DNA of 64,000 nucleotides from Polaribacter sp. GTDB lineage: Bacteria > Bacteroidota > Bacteroidia > Flavobacteriales > Flavobacteriaceae. The stretch's first letter is position 1; each line of letters begins with the position of its first letter. Position numbers and translations under genes: made by a program. The notes under the pieces are model-generated. The model saw only the letters and a list, made by a program, of their open reading frames with translations, ran no database searches and was not told where the DNA came from. The stretch covers positions 21,013 through 85,012 of the forward strand of contig JAOLXX010000009.1 in assembly GCA_028343155.1 (NCBI GenBank). The letters run 5' to 3'. This document shows positions 44,185-53,805 of the stretch, in pieces.

Positions 44185-45075
44185 CTACTTATTCATTTTA
44201 ATTAAACTTTCAGCAAAAGCAATTCCTAATCTTTTTTGTCCTTCTGAATTATAGTGTACATTGTCTGTATGTTTAGGGAAATCTGACCAATTTCTATCTG
44301 TAGTAGTTTTTATCAAAGAAACATTTGCTAACATTTCTGGTACTTTCTCCATTTGTGCTCTTACAATTTTTGCTCCGTCTTTAATACCATATCTTGAATT
44401 TATTTGTCCGAAAACAAAAGGCATTTCTTCAACATTAAAATTCGTTCTGTATTTTTTTATTAATTTTATTAAAGTAGTTGCATACATATTTGCTGCTTTT
44501 TCTAAAATGGCATCATTTTCTCCTTGCATCCAAGCCATTCCTATAATTTTATAGCTTTTCCCTTTTTGTTTTAAAATTTCTAAATTTTGGTTAATAAAAT
44601 CGAAATGCTGTTTTACTAAATTCCAGCTTTGCTTTTTTGCTCCTTTTTCTATTTCTTGGGCTTTTTCTAATGTCCAATCTGGGTTCCAAGCACCATATAA
44701 AGCTGTGCCACCTTTTGCGTGTTTTATCAATAAAAATTCTTTGTTGGGATATTTTTCTGCCAAGGTTAAACCAATTAACAATTCTGGCCCAAAACGTTTT
44801 GTAAAATCGTATTTTTTACTTGGTTTATTTTTAAACCAAGACAATGGTTTTTGGACTGTATTAGATTGACTTATAAAAACTCTGTGAGCTACTTTTTTTA
44901 TTCTATTTTTAATATCTTCAGAAAGATTATCGAAATTACCAGCACCAGCCATATTAGATTGTCCTGCTAATAAAACTACTTGTACAGTGTCTTTTTCTTG
45001 CATTACAGATGAAGATTTACATTGAACTGTAAAAAAAAATAAAATAATGATGACAAGGCTATATCTATTTATCAT
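44185..45075 (-). CDS. SASA-family carbohydrate esterase (copy 2)
   Basis: This paralog of the preceding esterase has 296 residues and the same motifs: LLAGQSNMAGAG, KRFGPELLIGLTLAEKYP, MAWMQGENDA and DNVHYNSEGQ. A lipobox-like VQCKSSS lies at the N-terminus. Its start codon overlaps the stop of the GH42-like gene by 11 bases, so the two are translationally linked. Differences between the copies cluster near residues 55-75 and 130-160, probably substrate-binding loops. Function as for copy 1: removal of ester-linked acyl groups from galactan oligosaccharides, inferred from the family. Confidence 0.85.
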   Translation of the reverse strand: MINRYSLVIIILFFFTVQCKSSSVMQEKDTVQVVLLAGQSNMAGAGNFDNLSEDIKNRIKKVAHRVFISQSNTVQKPLSWFKNKPSKKYDFTKRFGPELLIGLTLAEKYPNKEFLLIKHAKGGTALYGAWNPDWTLEKAQEIEKGAKKQSWNLVKQHFDFINQNLEILKQKGKSYKIIGMAWMQGENDAILEKAANMYATTLIKLIKKYRTNFNVEEMPFVFGQINSRYGIKDGAKIVRAQMEKVPEMLANVSLIKTTTDRNWSDFPKHTDNVHYNSEGQKRLGIAFAESLIKMNK

Positions 45076-47603
45076 TAATAATTATTTTTTTAGTTTCTGT
45101 TTTTTGATCATTACTAATTTTTACCAAATAAATTCCGCTAGCAATATTTTCTGTTGCTATTGAAATTGTTTTTCTATCAGTTTTGAAAGCTTTTATAACG
45201 GCTCCAGAAACTGAATATATTATAATATCACTACCAATTTTAGCTTGTATATTAAGTACTGAACTTGCAGGATTTGGATAGATTTTAAAAGCTTCAGTTT
45301 CTATTTCATCCACAGATAAACTATTAGCATCTGTAACCTCTACAAAGTACACTTCGTAAGGTTTTAGGGTTGGTGTATTGCTAACCTCAATGCCTTTTAT
45401 TAAATCTTTTGTAATTGTGGTACCTGATACTCCTTTTAAATTAATTGCTAAAGTTGCATCCGTTTTTCCTAAATTAACAATAGATAAAACATTATTTCCT
45501 GCTTTATTTTTTGCAATTTTCCAAACACAACCTTTAGAATTGGCTCCATTTGTTTCTGAAATTGTAATTTCTGGAAGGTTATTTTTACTATCAAGAATTG
45601 AAAAAGCACTCGATTTTATTGATGAAATAGTGGCATTAGAGAGTAATCTTCCATTGCTTGCATTCAATGAAGAAAGTGATTCACCATATTCATTCTTTTT
45701 AAAACTCTGGGCATCTATAATTACAGTTCCTCCATTATCTAAATAGGTTTGCAAAGACGTAAATTCGTCTTGAGTAACAAATTCCGTTTTGTAAACTACA
45801 ATAACATCCCATAAACTATTGTCTTGTTTTTCAATAATATTTTTTGAAGCAAAACCCAATGAAATTCCATCGAAATGAAGAGCTTCATAGAGTTCAAACA
45901 AATCATCCATATGTGTTTCTTTGTTGATAGCAGATGTTTTAGAATAAAAGATACGAATGGGTTTTCTTTGACGTTGCAAAGCCATAATTTCATCAGAAAA
46001 TGAATTCAAATCTTGAATTGTAGATTCTAATTCATTAGTAACTCTTGGTTGATGATTGTTAGAACCTGCATATCCATTACCAACACTTAATCCGTTTCTA
46101 GGAGATCCATCTTCTCTTCTTGCCCAATACCACGTTTGGTTTGCAGTCATACCATACGTATGTGCTAACCAATAAGTGGCTCTTACATAAGCTGGGTCTA
46201 AATATAAATCTCTTGATTTAGTAGTAGATAAAAAATGAGTTTCTGAATTGAAATTAATATTGTTTGGCTTTACTGATTTCATAAAATCGTAACCCATACA
46301 TAACTCTCGCCATTTAAAAGAATAATTGGCTTCCCATTCTTCTTCTGGTCCCCACATATAATTATTGGCGGCTTTTGCATCATTACCTGTAATTTCACTT
46401 AATTCTGTTAAAGCTTCTAAATCTATACCGTGAATTCTTTCATTGTCAGACCAAAGATGTGGCATTATTTTTAAATGAACTTTCGCTTCAGTATCGTATT
46501 TTTTAATTTCCGATTTTAAAAATTTATACCATTCTGTTACTCGGTACATATTAAACAGCGTCCAATCATACCACATCGCATTTCCGTGATTGTTTGTATG
46601 AATAGGGATTGTAATTGTAACATTATTAAAATTCGAAAAATTGGTTCCCCATAAACTATTTAATCTACTAATAGAAGTATGTTTGTTTGCCAACCAGGTT
46701 TTAAATTTTTCTATGGTATAATTAGAAACACCACCAGAAGCCCAAGGCAAATTACCACCATTTGTATGTGTAAAAAAAATGGGGTTCGTTAACCAACATA
46801 TAACCTAATTGGGTGTATTTTTTTCCAGCCATTAGAGGAACTGTTCCACCCAATAAAAAAGATTGCATTTCTTGTGCTCCAGGATTATCGATATCATAAC
46901 CTGTAAAAGTATCTGTTCTCATTTCAAAACCAGTACCATATTCAGTTTCTGTCCAATTTGGAACATTTTTATGATTCAAAAAAACAAAACCCATAGAACC
47001 ATTTGGTTTAGCGTTTAAATCACTAATTATATTACTTTTAATGGTACCATTTTTATCAGTTACCATATTAGAAGTTAAAAAAAAGCCATCAAGATTTCCA
47101 TGATATTCTGTTAATTGAGAAATTCCGGGTTTCCAAGTATAATCTGATAAAAAAACAGGATTTCCATTAAACATTAATTGGTCATTTTCGTGTGTTACTT
47201 CTTCCCAATTAATTTTAGGTATTGGTTTTCTAAATGCCTTTTTCTGAATTAATAAATTGATGTACGCAATAGCATCATCTAACATTTTAATGACATCATT
47301 TCTCTCGAAATTTGGCAATAAGTTTGCCATTTCTGAAGCATTTTCTTTGTATCTGTTTACCATTGCAAACAAATCTGTATTCATTGTTATGTTTGCTTCA
47401 TCCCAATTTGCATAGTCTAAAAATATTTCAGAAGTTCTTACTGTCAGTTTCTCTTTTAAAACATCGATATTGTCATTTTCTGCTTGCGTAATTAAACTGT
47501 TTAAAGTAGTGATTTTTGTACGCGCTTGTTGCTCTAAAGTTTGGGCATTTATAAGAAGCCCATTCAGTAAAAAAAATGCAATTAAAACAGATTTGAACTT
47601 CAT
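45065..47603 (-). pseudogene. GH42-like hydrolase with T9SS tail, interrupted by a poly-A frameshift
   Basis: Two adjacent frames make one gene. The first part (from 47603) has a signal peptide (LLINAQ), a helical region and the barrel strand QLGYMLVNEPHFF, whose NE fits the GH-A clan acid/base. The frame then fails at an 8-A run (8 T on the coding strand) at 46772-46779. With 7 the frame continues THTNGGNLPWASGGVS into the second part, giving 845 residues. The second part has the rest of the barrel (YMWGPEEEWEANYSF, NFNSETHFLS, ANQTWYWARREDG), a GH42-like rear region and a T9SS sorting domain (IYPNPASSVL). Likely an exo-acting galactosidase or galactanase. It could be a real pseudogene, a phase-variable gene or a sequencing error. 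Confidence 0.8.
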
Positions 47604-47621
47604 AATATCATTATAAAATAT

Positions 47622-49454
47622 TTACAACTTCAAGTTCTCAAAACCTTTATTTCCTTTTATTATAATACCTTTAGATGATTTTTTATCAGCATCTAAATTA
47701 TTTGTAACAGTTCCTTTATAAGAATTGCCAGTTATTTCTACATTTGTACAGTTAAATAACTGAAAAGTAGCATTTTTAGGAAACTGTGGTTTTTCTGTAG
47801 TTGTTTGAATAATTGTATTATTTTTTATGATTAAACCATCTACTCTATCTGCCCAAACAATGGAATTATCATATGTTTTAATCGTGTTATTTTCGAAAAC
47901 AATGTTTCTATCATACGTAATTGTTTGATCAAAACTTTTTCCTAATCTTGGAGAAACTTTTAAAATTGCGTGTTCTTTTGCACCTCCATATGCACAGTGT
48001 TCAAAACGATTATTTCTGATGATTACATCTTCTACATTACCAGATTCAAACCAATAAAAGGTTTCTCCTCTTAACATTATAGAAGACATCATAGAAGATA
48101 AATCATTATTTTCTATAATAATTTTCTTTGGCGTTTTAATGATAATATTTCTTGCTCTATGATCGCGAATTGTACAACCTCTCATTGTAAAAACAGGGTT
48201 CCAAGTTTTGTTTTCTAAAATATCACCTGTTTTTAAATCTGAAGGAATTGCGCTCGTAAACGTAATATCAGAATATTTATCATTAATTACTGTTACAGAA
48301 CTTACTGTGTTTATTTCTTTTCTATTTGGATCTGGGTTTTTTATAAACCAAATCTCATCACCTTTTCCTGCAAACTCAAATCCCATTTGCTCAAAATGAT
48401 TTAAAGAAACTCTTACTGTTTTACTATCTAAAATCTTATTAACCTCAACATAGGTTCCGTGTACATTTGTACCATCATCTAACATTCCTTCCAAACGACA
48501 GTTTTCAATTAAAATATCACCTTTACAATTTGCAAAATGAGTAGCATCTGCAATAATAGAAATTGCTCTATCTGAACCTTCTCTAATAAAAATTCCTGAA
48601 TTTAAAATTTTAATATCTTCTGATCTTTCAAACAAAAACCCCATTCCTAATGCGTGGTGAATTTTAATTCCATCAAAAACAATATTTTTAGAGTTTGTTG
48701 TTTGAAATGCTGGTGCATATCTGTTATGTTCTTTGTCTCCTTTAGAATGAATTACTGTACCAACAGTTGGAAATTTTCTAATATTATCATCATAAATTCT
48801 TAAAATTCCTCCTGAACGTTTTACAACTTTATTAGGTCGTAAACTCATATCTAAAGCCCCATAAGCAACTTGTTTAGTATCTTTATCAAAGGTTAAAGTG
48901 CTTCCTAAAGCAGCAAATTCGAAGTGATCTATATTAGGAAACGTAATTCTTCCTTTTTTAAGTTTCCAAGAATATCCTTCTGAATAAGGTTTTATCTCAA
49001 ACCAGTTTTCTTTTTTATTAATTGCAGTTACATCTCCTTGAAAGCTAAAAGGAATATCCCAATCTATTGTTAGGTTTTTAACGTCTACTTTTTTACAATT
49101 TTTAAATTGAAATGGTGCAACTTGTCCTCTAAATATAAACTCTGAATTGTTACCCTCTATTTCTACAGTATCAAACCCATCAAAAAGAAAAATTATTTTT
49201 TTTAACCCATTTCCATGATTGGTAATGTAGCAGTATTTATTTTGTGCGTAATCTGGTAAAAATGTGTAAATACCTTTTTCGAAAACCAGTTTAATATTTT
49301 TACTATCTGCATTTTCTATTGCTTTTCTAATTATTGTGGTAACATCTCCTTGTTGATGCTTGATGTTTATCACCTTTGTTGTTACAGCGTTTGTATTTGA
49401 ACAAGAAGTTAAGAATAAAAAAAGACAAGCTAGGGTTAGATATTTTAATTTCAT
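47622..49454 (-). CDS. GH110 alpha-1,3-galactosidase-like lipoprotein
   Basis: This right-handed beta-helix enzyme of 610 residues has a lipobox (LFLTSC, Cys18). The segment ADATHFANCKGDILIENC followed by LEGMLDDGTNVHGTYVEV is characteristic of GH110 alpha-1,3-galactosidases, and LSSMMSSIMLRGET and NNRFEHCAYG continue the coiled helix. GH110 members remove alpha-1,3-linked galactose, and some act on products of carrageenan (lambda-type) after desulfation. In this block, next to a GH150 enzyme, that role is the best fit: trimming the non-reducing alpha-galactose of lambda-carrageenan oligosaccharides. It starts after a 155-base spacer, perhaps with its own promoter, and ends 19 bases before the GH42-like gene. 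Confidence 0.88.
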   Translation of the reverse strand: MKLKYLTLACLFLFLTSCSNTNAVTTKVINIKHQQGDVTTIIRKAIENADSKNIKLVFEKGIYTFLPDYAQNKYCYITNHGNGLKKIIFLFDGFDTVEIEGNNSEFIFRGQVAPFQFKNCKKVDVKNLTIDWDIPFSFQGDVTAINKKENWFEIKPYSEGYSWKLKKGRITFPNIDHFEFAALGSTLTFDKDTKQVAYGALDMSLRPNKVVKRSGGILRIYDDNIRKFPTVGTVIHSKGDKEHNRYAPAFQTTNSKNIVFDGIKIHHALGMGFLFERSEDIKILNSGIFIREGSDRAISIIADATHFANCKGDILIENCRLEGMLDDGTNVHGTYVEVNKILDSKTVRVSLNHFEQMGFEFAGKGDEIWFIKNPDPNRKEINTVSSVTVINDKYSDITFTSAIPSDLKTGDILENKTWNPVFTMRGCTIRDHRARNIIIKTPKKIIIENNDLSSMMSSIMLRGETFYWFESGNVEDVIIRNNRFEHCAYGGAKEHAILKVSPRLGKSFDQTITYDRNIVFENNTIKTYDNSIVWADRVDGLIIKNNTIIQTTTEKPQFPKNATFQLFNCTNVEITGNSYKGTVTNNLDADKKSSKGIIIKGNKGFENLKL

Positions 49455-49609
49455 TTTATAGAATTTGTATATATATGTAAAAAAACATAAAATAAAATTA
49501 GGTTTTGTAGTCTAGAATACAAGAAACGTCTTTGTGCATAAAAACCAAGGGCTTTTAGGCAAGATACATATAAACCTTTGTTTAGTTTTTAACGGACAAA
49601 AACCTTACT

Positions 49610-50935
49610 CTATTCATCTCTATTATCTATAATTTTCAATCTATTCTCGGTTTTCCCAGTCAATACTATATCTTCTTCTATAGGTAAATTTATAGGGTAT
49701 TTTGCATCTGTATAAATAACAGCAATAGAAGCTCCATATACTGCACTTTCTTTTCCTAATTTTCCTTTTTTAATTGAATAATTAGCATCATTTTTTATTG
49801 GTTTGAGTTTAGGGTTTTTATAAAACTTAATTAATTCTTCAGGTACATATTTAAGATTCTTAAATGATAATGTTGCAGAATTATCAGAAGCATTCATACT
49901 TATATTTTTGAATGTTGTACTTGGTGCAAATATTCCTCTTGCCTTTCTTTTCGAATCTTTTCCTACAAATCCGTCTTTTAAAAAAAGGGTCCAAGTGCTA
50001 CCATCAGATTTTGCACCATCAACCAAAATTCTACCATTTAATACAGAATGTGGTTGCAACAATACAGCTGCTTTACCATTTATACTTGCAACATTTTTAA
50101 CTACAATGTTATCTACTCCCAAATCATATTGCCTTCCTGTATGTGCTTCTATTCTGCAAGTCATTCCTCCTTGACTGGATAAATTTTTAAGCAATAAATT
50201 TTTACCTACATTGGTTTGTACCAATCCATAACCTATAGAACCACCCGTTAATTCTATATTTGCAATGGTTACGTTTTCTGCAATGTTTGCAGATTCTTTT
50301 CCATCTTTGGATGGATTAAATGCAATTGCTGCTGCTTTTGTTAAATCATCTTCAATCTTAAGATTTACAATTAATACATTTTTTGCATAACCAATTGAAA
50401 ACACTCTGTAAAAAACATTCTTTTTTTTCTCTAAAATGAGTTTTGGTCTATTTTTTAGAGTTCCCAATCCTATGATTTTTACATTTTCTACAATAGGTTG
50501 ATTGTCAGTTTTACCAATATTAAAAAGTACAGTTTTGCCTTTTTCAGAATGGTCCATTTTAATAATAGTTCCACTTTCTATTGTGATATGAATATTAGAC
50601 TTTAATACAACATTTCTAAAATTATACTTACCGCTTTTTATAGTTATTTTACCACCACCTTTCTTGTGAAGTTTATTAATAATAGCGTTTAAACGTTTTG
50701 AATCTTGATCATTTTTATGCGTAGTAAAATTTACATTTCTATTAGCAGGTAAATTTCCAAACTCTTTTCCTTTATAGCCAGCATCATCTTGAAAATATGG
50801 TACTGCAGGATACAAATCTATATCTGAAACGTTGCCTTTATTTACAGCAGTTTTTACAATATTATTTGAATTATTTTGACATTGAGCCCCAAAAAACGTT
50901 AGCAGTATTGAAAGTGAAATAAGTATCGTTTTCAT
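49610..50935 (-). CDS. GH82-like beta-helix protein, most divergent catalytic motif
   Basis: This secreted beta-helix protein of 441 residues is related to iota-carrageenases. GYGLVQTNVGKNLLL leads to GGMTCRIEAHTGRQ and then LQPHSVLNGRILVDG. The equivalent of the iota-carrageenase Glu245-Thr-Asp247 segment is therefore Glu-Ala-His, so the Asp is replaced by His; the other paralogs have Gly. The His of the PHxxxNG motif is retained. The N-terminus (FFGAQC) might be a lipobox. It lies 13 bases after the sulfatase stop, in the order GH150, GH82-like, sulfatase, GH82-like on the minus strand. It is likely an active or binding paralog with a distinct specificity. Confidence 0.72.
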   Translation of the reverse strand: MKTILISLSILLTFFGAQCQNNSNNIVKTAVNKGNVSDIDLYPAVPYFQDDAGYKGKEFGNLPANRNVNFTTHKNDQDSKRLNAIINKLHKKGGGKITIKSGKYNFRNVVLKSNIHITIESGTIIKMDHSEKGKTVLFNIGKTDNQPIVENVKIIGLGTLKNRPKLILEKKKNVFYRVFSIGYAKNVLIVNLKIEDDLTKAAAIAFNPSKDGKESANIAENVTIANIELTGGSIGYGLVQTNVGKNLLLKNLSSQGGMTCRIEAHTGRQYDLGVDNIVVKNVASINGKAAVLLQPHSVLNGRILVDGAKSDGSTWTLFLKDGFVGKDSKRKARGIFAPSTTFKNISMNASDNSATLSFKNLKYVPEELIKFYKNPKLKPIKNDANYSIKKGKLGKESAVYGASIAVIYTDAKYPINLPIEEDIVLTGKTENRLKIIDNRDE

Positions 50936-50948
50936 ATTTTTTATTCAA

Positions 50949-52412
50949 TTATAAATTTACTCCAGAACCTTGTAAAGACGCATCGTGACTCCACATAATC
51001 ATCCAAGGATCTTTAGTTTCTGTTTGAAATTTTTTCATTTTGGTTTTCATCATTTCTAAAATAACTTCAAATTCTTTATTGGTTGCTAAATTATTTAATT
51101 CGTTTGCATCTTTCTCTAAATCGTACAATTCAAATTCTGGTCTAAACAAATAATCTTTAATTTTTTTAGGACCAAAATATTCTTTTTTAGCTCTGTATTC
51201 TGCTTGCCAAGTAGAAGCTGCCCACAAATCTGAAGCAAAAGGATATTCTAATTGATAGGCAATATTCCAAATTAATTTATAGTTTTTACTTCTTACAACT
51301 CTCATTGGATAGTACATTGTAATCTCGTGAAAGGTGTGAGAAGCATAAATTTCATTAAAATTTTCTACATCTTCTTTTTCAATAATATTGTTGAAAGATT
51401 TTCCATGAAATTCATCTTTATTATAAGAAACTTTTGCCATATCTAAAATAGTTGGCGTTAAATCTACCCAAGAAATCATTGAATTATTTGTTGTTCCTTT
51501 TGCAGATTTTGTAGGGTCTTTTATAATACAAGGCAATTTAATTCCTGGTTCATGTACTGTAGTTTTTGCTCCAGGAAAAGCCATTCCATTATCAGAAATA
51601 TAAATAACTATGGTGTTTTTTGCTTTGCCAGTTTCTTGTAACATGTTCATTAACTTCCCAAAACCTTGATCTATTCTAGAAATACTTTGATAGTATTGTG
51701 CAATCTCTTCTCTACTTTCTTTAGTATCTGGTAAAAAAGCAGGCACTAAAACATCTTTTGGGTTATAAACCACCTGATTTACATCTTTATAACCTTCTTT
51801 TTTGTTACCAAAAGTGTTTGGAGCATTCCAAGGATCTGGTGTGAATGGGTTTCCTCTATGAGGATCGTCTGTACAGAAATATAAGAAAAATGGTTTGTCA
51901 GATTTTAAAACACCAGCAGAAGCTTCAGCCATTTCAACTGTATTTCTAGGGTCTGCTTTTAAAACGGTATTAAAATGATAGACCTTTTCTGGTGCTACAT
52001 GATATTTACCAATTCTTGCGGTTTCATATCCTGCTTTTTCTAATAAAACTGGTAACGATTTTACGTTGTCATAAGTACTAAAATGATGATAGTCATGCAC
52101 ATGGCCATAAGAACCTGTGGCATGCCCAAATTGACCCGATAAAATTACAGATCTACTTGCAGCACAACTTGCGCTTGTACAATATGCATTTGTAAACTTT
52201 GTGCCTTCAGCAGCCAACTTGTCTAAATTAGGTGTTTTTATAACCGGGTTTCCATAAGCACCTAGAGCATCTAAACCATGATCGTCTGAAACGAATAAAA
52301 TAATATTTGGTTTGTCTGTTTGTGTTTTTACTTCTTTTTTCTGATTGTTATTACAATTGAATAAAATAAATGAAATTAGTACAAGAAAGATTTTTAAAGT
52401 TTGATTTTTCAT
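50949..52412 (-). CDS. sulfatase lipoprotein with CxAxR active-site variant
   Basis: This S1 sulfatase of 487 residues has a lipobox (ILFNC, Cys20). LFVSDDHGLDALGAYG and SASCAASRSVILSG give the active site; here the usual Pro is Ala (Cys-Ala-Ala-Ser-Arg, Cys83), still within the C/S-x-P/A-x-R consensus. Later segments GKYHVAPEKVY, FCTDDPHRGNPF and ISDNGMAFPGAKTTVHEPGI resemble sulfamidase/heparan-N-sulfatase-type enzymes. It lies between two GH82-like genes (9- and 13-base gaps), clearly in one operon. It is a candidate for a sulfate position not reached by the CxPSR enzymes. It has no T9SS tail. Confidence 0.88.
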   Translation of the reverse strand: MKNQTLKIFLVLISFILFNCNNNQKKEVKTQTDKPNIILFVSDDHGLDALGAYGNPVIKTPNLDKLAAEGTKFTNAYCTSASCAASRSVILSGQFGHATGSYGHVHDYHHFSTYDNVKSLPVLLEKAGYETARIGKYHVAPEKVYHFNTVLKADPRNTVEMAEASAGVLKSDKPFFLYFCTDDPHRGNPFTPDPWNAPNTFGNKKEGYKDVNQVVYNPKDVLVPAFLPDTKESREEIAQYYQSISRIDQGFGKLMNMLQETGKAKNTIVIYISDNGMAFPGAKTTVHEPGIKLPCIIKDPTKSAKGTTNNSMISWVDLTPTILDMAKVSYNKDEFHGKSFNNIIEKEDVENFNEIYASHTFHEITMYYPMRVVRSKNYKLIWNIAYQLEYPFASDLWAASTWQAEYRAKKEYFGPKKIKDYLFRPEFELYDLEKDANELNNLATNKEFEVILEMMKTKMKKFQTETKDPWMIMWSHDASLQGSGVNL

Positions 52413-52421
52413 TGGTAGAAA

Positions 52422-53765
52422 TTAGTTTTTAATATAGGTACAATTGCTTAAAACATCATCTGTTAAATCGATTAAAGGTTTTTGATCTTTAAAACCAATA
52501 GCTGTTATTGTGCTTTCATCAATTTGAACAGTATATGTTGCTAATTTTTTTCTCTTTTTTCCGTTTTTATCTACACAAACAACACCTTTACCAGAAAAAT
52601 AACCAACAGCAGCCACAGAAACTGAAACTCTAGACTCCTTGGTCTTTGTATCTCTAGGATTGCTAAAAACATTTGTAATAGGAGTTGTAGCTGTATATTT
52701 TTCAGTTTGGTAACACAATGGAATATACATCATATGTTTTGGTTTTACTTGTGCAGATTTTCCAAAAGTGGCTGTTACATTTTTCACTGATGATCTTGGA
52801 TCATAAGTCCCTAGTTTTAAGCCAATATCTTGCTTGTATTTCTTTGCTATAAAAGCGCCTCCAATTCTTACCCCAAATCCACAATTCACAGCAGTAACAC
52901 CATCTATTGTAACAATTCCGTTTTGCATTGCGTGAGGAGAAATCATAACAGCTGCATTTCCATCATGACATTCAATTTTTTTGCCAAAAACATCATGATT
53001 CCCTCCAATTTGAACATTATTCATTTCTTTTGCGCCAGTTTCTAACCTTAAAGTGATTCCTCCTTGACCACCTAAATCTTCATACAACACATTTTTTGCA
53101 GCTTGCGATTGCACTAATCCATAACCATAATCTGCATTTGTAGTGGTTGCATTTTTAATTACACCATTTCTTGGGTAAAAATAATTATTATTAAAAGAGG
53201 TAATACCTAAAGTAAAAGAAGAAAATTTAGTTTGTATATCTTTGATAATTACATCAGAAAACAAAAAATTATCTATGTTTCTTAACACAAAAACTGCTGC
53301 ATTATAATTATCTGTTTGTGTTAAATCTATGGTGTATTTTTTATTAGGATTGTTTGAAGTAAAACTTACATTTTCTACAACATCAGCATTTTTACCAAAA
53401 CTAAAAATCTCAAAGTTTTTATTATTTCCTCTTTTTGATGGACGAATTACAACCTCTGAATCAAAAACTATATGCACATTCGATTTCACTTCTATGTCTG
53501 AAAACGTATAATTTCCTTTAGGAACAAACAATTTCCCTCCTCCTTTTCTAGAAATTGTATTGATTGCTTTTTGAAGTTTATCACTATCATTTGTTGCAAA
53601 ACTATTATCAACTCCAAAATCTGAAACTAAATTTTTTATCACTTTAAATGAGGTTGGTGCTCTATAAAAACTTGTTTTAGATTGCTCACTCGAATTTTTA
53701 GATACTGTTGTACAAGAAGAAATTACCACTATTAAAAGGATAAATTTTAGATTCTTTAATTTCAT
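52422..53765 (-). CDS. GH82-like beta-helix lipoprotein
   Basis: This lipoprotein of 447 residues (LLIVVISSC) is of the iota-carrageenase-like beta-helix type. It has GKLFVPKGNYTFSDIEVKS, then GYGLVQSQAAKNVLY, GGITLRLETGAKEMN and MISPHAMQNGIVTIDG. As in two of the paralogs, the Glu is present, the reported base Asp is Gly, and the His of SPH is kept. It starts after a 40-base gap from the lambda-carrageenase gene upstream and precedes a sulfatase by 9 bases. The enzyme may cut a carrageenan with another catalytic arrangement, or bind it at the surface. Confidence 0.75.
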   Translation of the reverse strand: MKLKNLKFILLIVVISSCTTVSKNSSEQSKTSFYRAPTSFKVIKNLVSDFGVDNSFATNDSDKLQKAINTISRKGGGKLFVPKGNYTFSDIEVKSNVHIVFDSEVVIRPSKRGNNKNFEIFSFGKNADVVENVSFTSNNPNKKYTIDLTQTDNYNAAVFVLRNIDNFLFSDVIIKDIQTKFSSFTLGITSFNNNYFYPRNGVIKNATTTNADYGYGLVQSQAAKNVLYEDLGGQGGITLRLETGAKEMNNVQIGGNHDVFGKKIECHDGNAAVMISPHAMQNGIVTIDGVTAVNCGFGVRIGGAFIAKKYKQDIGLKLGTYDPRSSVKNVTATFGKSAQVKPKHMMYIPLCYQTEKYTATTPITNVFSNPRDTKTKESRVSVSVAAVGYFSGKGVVCVDKNGKKRKKLATYTVQIDESTITAIGFKDQKPLIDLTDDVLSNCTYIKN

Positions 53766-53805
53766 TTTTCTTTTATTTAATAATACTGTTAGATAATCCT
53801 ATTTT

